DNA from: Brachybacterium sillae
GTDB lineage: Bacteria; Actinomycetota; Actinomycetes; Actinomycetales; Dermabacteraceae
Direction of reading: 5' to 3'
DNA length: 64,000 nt
Assembly (NCBI RefSeq): GCF_025028335.1
Contig: NZ_JAFEUW010000001.1
Span: 1,178,001-1,242,000, forward strand
Part shown: one piece after another, positions 58,432 to 64,000 of the stretch
How positions within the stretch are numbered: position 1 is the stretch's first letter
Layout of the letters: the number at the start of each line of letters is the position of its first letter
Translations under genes and position numbers: made by a program
Notes under the pieces: generated by a model
Seen by the model: only the letters and a program-made list of their open reading frames with translations
The model's database searches: none
Told to the model about the DNA's origin: nothing

Positions 58432-60360
58432 GTGCTCCGCGCCCCCATGCAGGTGTGGTCCCAACCGGATGGGTCCATCGGCTCCACCGGCGCCGAAGGC
58501 ATCTACCTCGGCGACACCCGGCTGGTGGATCGACTCACCCTTGACTCCCCGCACGCGGACCTGACACCCGTCGGAGTCCACCGCGCCTCCGCTGCCGAGG
58601 CTGTGCTGCGCACCGTGGTCTCGGCCGACGATGACGTGGTAGACCCCCTGGTGACCCTGGAGCGCCGTCGGACTGTCGACATCGACGGGGTGCGGGAGAC
58701 GATCACCCTGGCGCCGACTGACGAGCGACCGCGGCATCTACGCCTGCGCCTGACGCTTCGCACCGATGACTCCCCGATGAGCTGGGTGAAGGACCATCGA
58801 CGTGGTGCCCACCCCTCAGCGCAGCGCCCTACACCGACCCCGACCGCCGAGGGTGGTGCCACCTGGTCCACGCCCGGTGGTGCCACCGCCCTCATCACCG
58901 CATCCGGGTTCGACGCCGCTGTGACCGTTGACGGATCACTGGTGGTGCTGGACGCGCATCTGCAGTGTCCCCCGCGCGGCACTTCAGCGTTGACCTGGGC
59001 ACTGACCTGCGAGGATGCTGTGCTGCCGGTGGCTGGGCTGGCCGAGACGTGGCCCGCTGCGCACACCCGGCCGGGTCCTCCCGGGCACGCCGCGGACGAG
59101 AGGGCCGCCGCCGCGCGCCTGCTGCACCGGTCCCTGCAGGACCTGGAGTCACTGCGGCTGCACCTGCCGGGCCGCCCCGAGGAATGGTTCCTCGCCGCCG
59201 GCGCCCCCTGGTATTTCACGCTGTTCGGGCGGGACAGCCTGATCGCCGCCTCTCTGTTGTTGCCGCTCGACCCCTCGGTGGCGGCCGGCACCCTGCGGAC
59301 GCTCGCCGCCCGGCAGGGCACGCACCGTGATGCGGCCACGGCCGAACACCCGGGGAAGATCCTCCACGAGCTGCGCGCCGCGGGCATGGGCATCGGGCAC
59401 ACCCACCTGCCCCCGGTGTACTACGGAACCATCGATGCCACGCCACTGTGGATCTCCCTGCTGCACGACACCCACCGGGTTGCCCCGCACCTGGGTCTGC
59501 TCAGGGAGCTGGCACCGCAGCTGCGGGCCGCCGCGCAGTGGTTGCTCGAGGAGGGTGACGCCGACGGGGACGGTCTGCTGGAGTATCTCGACGAGCTCGG
59601 TACCGGGCTCGCGAATCAGGGTTGGAAAGACTCCGGGGACTCGATCCGTTTCGCCGATGGGAACCTCGCCGAGGGGACGATCGCCCTGGTGGAGGTCCAG
59701 GGGTACGCGGTGGCGGCCGCCCGCAACGCCGCGGACCTGCTGGAGGAGCTCGCCGCCGCCGGGAACGGCCCCACACCCGCAGCGAACCGCGCCGTCGACA
59801 CCGGCTCCGCGGACCTGCCGCAGCGCCTGCGCGAGAGGGCGGAGCTGATCCGCGCCCGGGTCCACGAGCGCTTCTGGTGTGAGGACGAACTGGGCCCCTA
59901 CCTGGCGCTCGCGCTGGACGGTCGGAAGCAGCCGGTCGATGGTGTCGCCTCGAACATGGGGCATCTCCTCGGCACGGGGCTGCTGGATGCGGCACAGGAG
60001 TCCCACGTGGTCCGGCGCCTGCTGCACCCGACGATGTTTTCCGGCTACGGGGTCCGGACCCTGTCGACCACGAACGGCGCCTACGGCCCGCTGCGCTACC
60101 ACGGCGGCAGCGTGTGGACCCATGACACGGCGATGATTCTTCGGGGCATGCTGCGAGAGGGCTTCACCGAGGAGGCCCGGCAGGTGGCACAGGGTCTGTT
60201 GCGGGCGGCGGAGGGCTTCGACCTGCGTCTGCCGGAGCTGTTCAGCGGGGTGTCCGCCGACGAGGTGTTTCCGCCGTTGCCGTATCCGGCGTCGTGCCGC
60301 CCGCAGGCGTGGGCGGCGGCCTCGGCGGTGCCGATGGCGCAGGCGCTCGGAGCTCTCTGA
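58432..60360 (+). CDS. Glycogen debranching / amylo-alpha-1,6-glucosidase-like enzyme (5' end frameshifted)
   Basis: The protein has a debranching-enzyme N-terminal domain (GIYLGDTRLVDRLTLDS) and a GH-type (alpha/alpha)6 barrel: PWYFTLFGRDSLIAASLLLPL, NQGWKDSGDSIRFADG, YGVRTLSTTNGAYGPLRYHGGSVW. It should hydrolyse an oligo- or polysaccharide taken up by the neighbouring ABC importer. The open frame starts at GTG 58432, but the family motif RHQPFIHDLLGVLRAP continues upstream in frame with no start. An ATG at 58353 with GGAG upstream lies one frame off, across a CCCC run at 58389-58392. One extra C there would explain it. Confidence 0.82.
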   Translation: MLRAPMQVWSQPDGSIGSTGAEGIYLGDTRLVDRLTLDSPHADLTPVGVHRASAAEAVLRTVVSADDDVVDPLVTLERRRTVDIDGVRETITLAPTDERPRHLRLRLTLRTDDSPMSWVKDHRRGAHPSAQRPTPTPTAEGGATWSTPGGATALITASGFDAAVTVDGSLVVLDAHLQCPPRGTSALTWALTCEDAVLPVAGLAETWPAAHTRPGPPGHAADERAAAARLLHRSLQDLESLRLHLPGRPEEWFLAAGAPWYFTLFGRDSLIAASLLLPLDPSVAAGTLRTLAARQGTHRDAATAEHPGKILHELRAAGMGIGHTHLPPVYYGTIDATPLWISLLHDTHRVAPHLGLLRELAPQLRAAAQWLLEEGDADGDGLLEYLDELGTGLANQGWKDSGDSIRFADGNLAEGTIALVEVQGYAVAAARNAADLLEELAAAGNGPTPAANRAVDTGSADLPQRLRERAELIRARVHERFWCEDELGPYLALALDGRKQPVDGVASNMGHLLGTGLLDAAQESHVVRRLLHPTMFSGYGVRTLSTTNGAYGPLRYHGGSVWTHDTAMILRGMLREGFTEEARQVAQGLLRAAEGFDLRLPELFSGVSADEVFPPLPYPASCRPQAWAAASAVPMAQALGAL

Positions 60361-60417
60361 CCTCCAACCGCGCCGCGTCCCCGCACCCCTGCCGCCGTTG
60401 CCGCGTGGTGTGACCTG

Positions 60418-60906
60418 TCACCGCCCGTGGGCGACGACGTCCGCCTGCGCCTCTCCACGCAGCACCGCGAGGGCGCGACGCACGCGCAGCGCACCCCAGC
60501 CGGAGAGCAGGTCGGCCTCGTCCTCGTCGACCAGGCGCCACTCGTCCAGCTCGGTCCTCTGCAGCACGATCCGCTCCCGCAGCTCGGCCTCCGGCAGCAT
60601 CCCGGCGTCGAACACGAAGTGCAGACCCATGGGGGCACCGATCTCCGCGCGTGGCGGGACCCAGTCGACGGTGAGCAGGCGCCCGATGGGCAGGTCGAGG
60701 CCGAGTTCCTCGCGGACCTCCCGCTGGGCGCAGCGGCGGGGGTCCTCGCCCGGGTCGACACCGCCGCCGGGCAGCAACCAGTGGGGGCGGTAGTTGGGTT
60801 TCTCGATCAGCACCCGTCCGTGCTCGTCCCGCAGGATCACGGCCCCGGAGGTGATGACCTTCGGCAGGCCCGCGAAGTACACCGGGTCCGGCAGCAGCTC
60901 GCTCAT
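60418..60906 (-). CDS. NUDIX hydrolase
   Basis: This 162-residue enzyme has a Nudix box, GGGVDPGEDPRRCAQREVREELGL, matching Gx5Ex7REUxEExGU. The position usually held by the first Glu falls on the GED region. The upstream strand WLLPGGG and the start SGAVILRDEHGRVLIEKP are typical. It hydrolyses a nucleoside diphosphate derivative, identity unknown. It converges on the debranching gene and is divergent from the oxidoreductase gene. Confidence 0.88.
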   Translation of the reverse strand: MSELLPDPVYFAGLPKVITSGAVILRDEHGRVLIEKPNYRPHWLLPGGGVDPGEDPRRCAQREVREELGLDLPIGRLLTVDWVPPRAEIGAPMGLHFVFDAGMLPEAELRERIVLQRTELDEWRLVDEDEADLLSGWGALRVRRALAVLRGEAQADVVAHGR

Positions 60907-61036
60907 CCGGCCATGGTGTCACGGCCTGCACCGTGGTCCCTCTCGCGCAGCTCCCTGCAGCGCCGGTTACTCTCCGACTGGCGACCGAACGGTACGCCCC
61001 CGCTGGGTCAGTGGGCCGCGACTCGTCAGGAGCGTC

Positions 61037-62500
61037 ATGACCACCACTTCCACTGCTCCCGCCCCCGATCGGACTGTCGACGTGGTCGTCATCGGTGCCG
61101 GCCCCGTCGGTGAGAACGTCGCGCAATACGCGATCGAGGGCACCGAGGCGACAGCGCTGCTAGTCGAGGAGGGGCTGGTCGGCGGTGAGTGCTCGTACTA
61201 CGCGTGCATGCCGTCGAAGGCCCTGCTGGGCCCACTCGCGGTGGCACGCACCACCGAGCTGCTGCCCGGGGTGAGCACCGCCCGTCCGGACCGCGATGCT
61301 CTGCTGGAGCGTCGTGACGTGTGGGTGTCGCAGTACGACGATTCCGGGCAGGTCGAGTGGGCCGAGGGCGCGGGCATCCCGGTTCTGCGCGGCCGCGGTC
61401 GCCTCGTCGGTGAGCGCCGGGTGGAGGTCACCGCCCCGGACGGCTCCCGCACCGTGGTGGAGGCTCGACGGGCGGTGGTCCTGGCGACCGGTTCGACCCC
61501 GGTCATCCCGGAGGCGGTGGCGCAGGTGGCGCCGTGGACCAGCCGCGATGCCACCGGTGTGGTGGAGGTCCCCGGTCGCCTAGCGATCATCGGCGGCGGG
61601 GTCGTGGCGGTGGAGGCCGCAACATGGATGCAGGCGCTCGGCGCCCAGGTGACGATGCTGATCCGCGGTGAGCGACTGCTCAGCCGCTTCGAGCCGTTCG
61701 TGGGGGAGGCGGTGCGGGCCGCCCTCGAGGCGCGTGGCGTCACGGTCCGCACCGGTGTGGCCGTCTCCGCCGCCGACCGGCCCACGGTGCGGCAGGACGT
61801 CGGCGAGGAGGTGCCGGGGGTTTCGACCGGCCTGGGTCGCCTGCACGGGGGCCCGGTGCGGCTGCACCTGGGCGCCGACATCCTGGAGGCCGACGAGGTG
61901 CTGGTGGCGACCGGCCGCCGCCCCGCCCTCGACGACCTCGGCCTGGACACGGTGGGGATCGACCCCTGCACCGTCACCGACGCGACGGATGGGCTGCCCT
62001 CGTGGCTTCACCTCGTCGGCGACGCCTCCGGGGAGACGCCCCTGACGCACTGGGGCAAGTACCGCGCCCGGGTGATCGGGGAACGGATCGCCGCCTCTCT
62101 GGGGGCACCGGCCACCGCCCCGGCCCCAGTGGAGGTCCCGGTGCCGCAGGTGGTGTTCACGGACCCGCAGGTCGCGACGGTCGGACTGACGGAGGCCGCG
62201 GCGCGTGAGGCCCACCGGGGCGTGGTCACCGCGACGGTCCCCTACGGCAGTGCCGCGGGCACCTCGCTGCTGCGGGATGAGGTGCAGGGGACCGCGTCGA
62301 TCGTGGTGGACTCCGAGTCGGGGTTGTTGCTCGGTGCGACGTTCGTCGGACCGGAGTGTGCAGAGCTGATCCACGCCGCGACGGTCGCGATCGTCGGGCG
62401 AGTGCCGGTGTCGGTGCTGCGGCACGCCGTGCCGTCCTATCCGACGGCCTCGGAGCTGTGGCTGCGGTTGCTGGAGGAGCTGCCGCGCGAGCTGCGGTGA
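61037..62500 (+). CDS. FAD-dependent pyridine nucleotide-disulfide oxidoreductase
   Basis: This 487-residue flavoprotein belongs to the Lpd/Mer/glutathione-reductase family. The FAD motif is VVVIGAGPVGENVAQYA, the redox-active disulfide is GGECSYYACMPSKALL (C-x4-C), the NAD(P) motif is AIIGGGVVAVEAATWM, and a dimerisation domain closes the chain. The common C-terminal catalytic HxxxxE of Lpd is not evident; HAVPSYPTASELW takes its place. The electron acceptor is therefore uncertain. I chose the ATG at 61037 with AGGAG 6 bases upstream. Confidence 0.88.
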   Translation: MTTTSTAPAPDRTVDVVVIGAGPVGENVAQYAIEGTEATALLVEEGLVGGECSYYACMPSKALLGPLAVARTTELLPGVSTARPDRDALLERRDVWVSQYDDSGQVEWAEGAGIPVLRGRGRLVGERRVEVTAPDGSRTVVEARRAVVLATGSTPVIPEAVAQVAPWTSRDATGVVEVPGRLAIIGGGVVAVEAATWMQALGAQVTMLIRGERLLSRFEPFVGEAVRAALEARGVTVRTGVAVSAADRPTVRQDVGEEVPGVSTGLGRLHGGPVRLHLGADILEADEVLVATGRRPALDDLGLDTVGIDPCTVTDATDGLPSWLHLVGDASGETPLTHWGKYRARVIGERIAASLGAPATAPAPVEVPVPQVVFTDPQVATVGLTEAAAREAHRGVVTATVPYGSAAGTSLLRDEVQGTASIVVDSESGLLLGATFVGPECAELIHAATVAIVGRVPVSVLRHAVPSYPTASELWLRLLEELPRELR

Positions 62501-62599
62501 CCGCGCGGTCCGCTCGCAGTCGTGCGACGGGCACCTCGCGAGTCCTCTCGCAGCGAACACGCCCTTGTGCCGGCGGGCTTCGGGGAGCACGGTGGAGGC

Positions 62600-63151
62600 A
62601 TGACTGACACCACCGCATCCGATCTGTCGAACCGTTCCGTCCTCTTCCTCGCCCGCAACGGGGTGGAGGAACCGGAGCTGAAGAAGCCGCTGGAGGCCCT
62701 GAAGTCCTCCGGCGCCCGCGTGACCCTGTTGTCTCCCCAGACCGAGCCGGTCGTCGCCCTGCGTGGGGATTGGGATCGCGGCGAGGAGTTCCCCGTCGAC
62801 GGCCCGCTCTCCGGCGCCTCCGCCGACGACTATGACGCCCTCGTGCTGCCCGGTGGCACCCTCAACGCCGACGCCCTGCGCGCGGATGACGATGCCGTCC
62901 GCCTGGTGAAGGAGTTCGCCGCGGCCGGGAAGCCGATCGCCGCGATCTGCCACGCCCCGTGGGTGCTGATCGAGGCCGGCCTCACCGACGGGCTGCGCAT
63001 GACCAGCTACTCCTCGCTGCGCAGCGACCTGGTGAACGCCGGGGCCGACTGGGTGGACGAGGAGGTCGTGACCGACAAGGGCATCACCACCAGCCGCACC
63101 CCGGACGATCTCGAGGCGTTCATCGGTGAGATCCGCTCGCGTCTGGCCTGA
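62600..63151 (+). CDS. PfpI / DJ-1 family protein
   Basis: This 183-residue protein has the DJ-1/PfpI glutamine-amidotransferase-like fold: VLFLARNGVEEPELKKPLEALK, YDALVLPGGTLNADALR and the nucleophile elbow AAICHAPWVLIEAG (Cys followed by His). Length is normal. Relatives act in glyoxal or stress detoxification, sometimes described as deglycases; activity here is inferred. The ATG at 62600 has a purine-rich GGGGAGCACGGTGGAGG upstream. It follows the oxidoreductase by about 100 bases, and a hairpin lies after it. Confidence 0.88.
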   Translation: MTDTTASDLSNRSVLFLARNGVEEPELKKPLEALKSSGARVTLLSPQTEPVVALRGDWDRGEEFPVDGPLSGASADDYDALVLPGGTLNADALRADDDAVRLVKEFAAAGKPIAAICHAPWVLIEAGLTDGLRMTSYSSLRSDLVNAGADWVDEEVVTDKGITTSRTPDDLEAFIGEIRSRLA

Positions 63152-63180
63152 CCCCGCCGTCCCATCCCCCTGACGACCGG

Positions 63181-63212
63181 AGGGCCCGGACACCACACGG
63201 TGTCCGGGCCCT
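63181..63212. terminator. Bidirectional hairpin terminator
   Basis: agggcccggacacc and its exact complement form a 14-bp stem around acac, between the convergent PfpI and glpK genes. Confidence 0.85.
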
Positions 63213-63280
63213 CCCCTGTCTGCTGACGTCTGCCGGCGGGCGGGTCAGCCCGCCGAGCCGACAAGGTCGGCTGATCGCGG

Positions 63281-64000
63281 TCAGCCGTACAGCGCGTCGA
63301 CGTCCTCGTCCATCCACCCGCGGGTGCGTTCCACGGCCTTCTTCCACAGACGCAGGTAACGCTCGCGGGTCTCCTCGTCCATGGAGGGCTCCCAGCGCTT
63401 GTCCTCGTCCCAGTTGTCGATGACGTCCTGCTCGCCGTCCCAGAAACCGACGGCGATGCCGGCGGCGTAGGCGGCGCCCAGGGCGGTGGTCTCGATGACC
63501 TTCGGACGCACCACGGGCACACCGATCATGTCGGCCTGGAACTGCATGAGCAGCTCGTTCTTCACCATGCCGCCGTCGACCTTGAGCTCGGTGAGCTCCA
63601 CACCGGAATCGGCGTTCATCGCGTCGAGCACCTCGCGGGACTGGAAGGCGGTGGCCTCCAGCACGGCCCGGGCGATGTGGTTCTTCGTGATGTAGCGGGT
63701 GAGGCCGACGATGGCGCCGCGGGCGCTGGCGTCCCAGTGCGGCGCGAACAGGCCGGAGAACGCGGGCACCACGTAGGCACCGCCGTTGTCCTCCACCTTC
63801 TCGGCGAGCTTCTCGATCTCCGGGGCGTCCTTGATCAGGCCCAGGTTGTCGCGCACCCACTGCACGAGGGAGCCGGTCACGGCGATGGACCCCTCGAGGG
63901 CGTAGATCGGCTTGTTGTCGCCGATCTTGTAGCACACGGTGGTCAGCAGCCCGTTCTCGGAGCGGACCAGCTCCTCACCGGTGTTGATCAGCATGAAGTT
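63281..64000 (-). CDS. glpK: Glycerol kinase, 3' part (5' end beyond window)
   Basis: The last 239 residues of glycerol kinase are present, open to the window edge. They include [10 protein letters not shown], the conserved [57 protein letters not shown] and the ATP-site [26 protein letters not shown], and the C-terminus ends DEDVDALYG. The enzyme phosphorylates glycerol to glycerol-3-phosphate in the cytoplasm. Its promoter and any glpF partner lie outside the window. Confidence 0.95.
   Translation of the reverse strand, partial: NFMLINTGEELVRSENGLLTTVCYKIGDNKPIYALEGSIAVTGSLVQWVRDNLGLIKDAPEIEKLAEKVEDNGGAYVVPAFSGLFAPHWDASARGAIVGLTRYITKNHIARAVLEATAFQSREVLDAMNADSGVELTELKVDGGMVKNELLMQFQADMIGVPVVRPKVIETTALGAAYAAGIAVGFWDGEQDVIDNWDEDKRWEPSMDEETRERYLRLWKKAVERTRGWMDEDVDALYG

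Overview
The window is very GC-rich (about 70% or more by eye) with dense, often overlapping genes, GTG starts and strong GGAGG ribosome binding sites. The gene families (lysC-asd operon, DUF222/HNH nuclease, DUF1206, CE1758/CE1759-type monooxygenase pair, fused RmlC-RmlD, SRP RNA with a non-GNAR tetraloop) point to an actinobacterium of the Micrococcales. A Brachybacterium/Dermabacteraceae-like organism is my best guess; the sequence does not prove it.

Layout. 1-4.7 kb: transglutaminase (cut by the window edge), DUF58 and MoxR genes in one overlapping operon. 4.9-6.2 kb: a frameshifted, Pro/Glu/Ser-repeat surface protein with a sorting-signal-like tail. 6.2-10.2 kb: dTDP-rhamnose genes (rmlA, rmlB, fused rmlC-rmlD) with a PRC-barrel gene. 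10.2-15.9 kb: lysC, asd, a TetR regulator and an unusual 810-residue fusion of a degenerate asparagine-synthetase-like half with an F420 gamma-glutamyl-ligase-like half, all joined by ATGA overlaps. 16.3-18.5 kb: ABC exporter. 18.5-25.5 kb: membrane protein, recR, GyrI-like protein, dnaX, hypothetical. 25.5-32.7 kb: transport block with an AGCS alanine/glycine symporter, a small SRP RNA gene (ffs), an AbgT transporter with its M20 amidohydrolase, and an NSS symporter with its MetS small subunit. tRNA-Ser(GGA) follows at 32.8 kb.

33.8-39.5 kb is an accessory island. It begins inside a truncated ROK regulator and ends inside a truncated GH101-like glycosidase, so insertion appears to have been accompanied by loss of the DNA between those genes. 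It holds a hypothetical gene, a small Cys/His-rich protein, an orphan Vsr nuclease with a DUF4258-like tail, a DUF2283 protein, an ISL3-family IS with near-intact structure, and an ABC exporter lying exactly between two IS3-family ends.

41-53.7 kb: alpha/beta hydrolase, a flavin monooxygenase/FMN reductase pair, a decayed MacB-type ABC locus, DedA, sirtuin, DUF4184, DUF1206, APC permease, DUF222/HNH and PutP. 53.7-60.4 kb: a sugar ABC importer (binding protein and two permeases, no ATPase gene nearby), a LacI regulator, a clear palindromic operator and a glycogen-debranching-like enzyme, forming an oligosaccharide-use locus. 60.4-64 kb: NUDIX hydrolase, disulfide oxidoreductase, PfpI/DJ-1 protein and the 3' part of glpK.

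The most unusual items are the Asn-synthetase/CofE fusion beside the diaminopimelate-pathway genes, the Vsr-DUF4258-like chimera, the IS3-bounded exporter in a deletion-associated island, and three apparent +1 shifts at G/C homopolymers.
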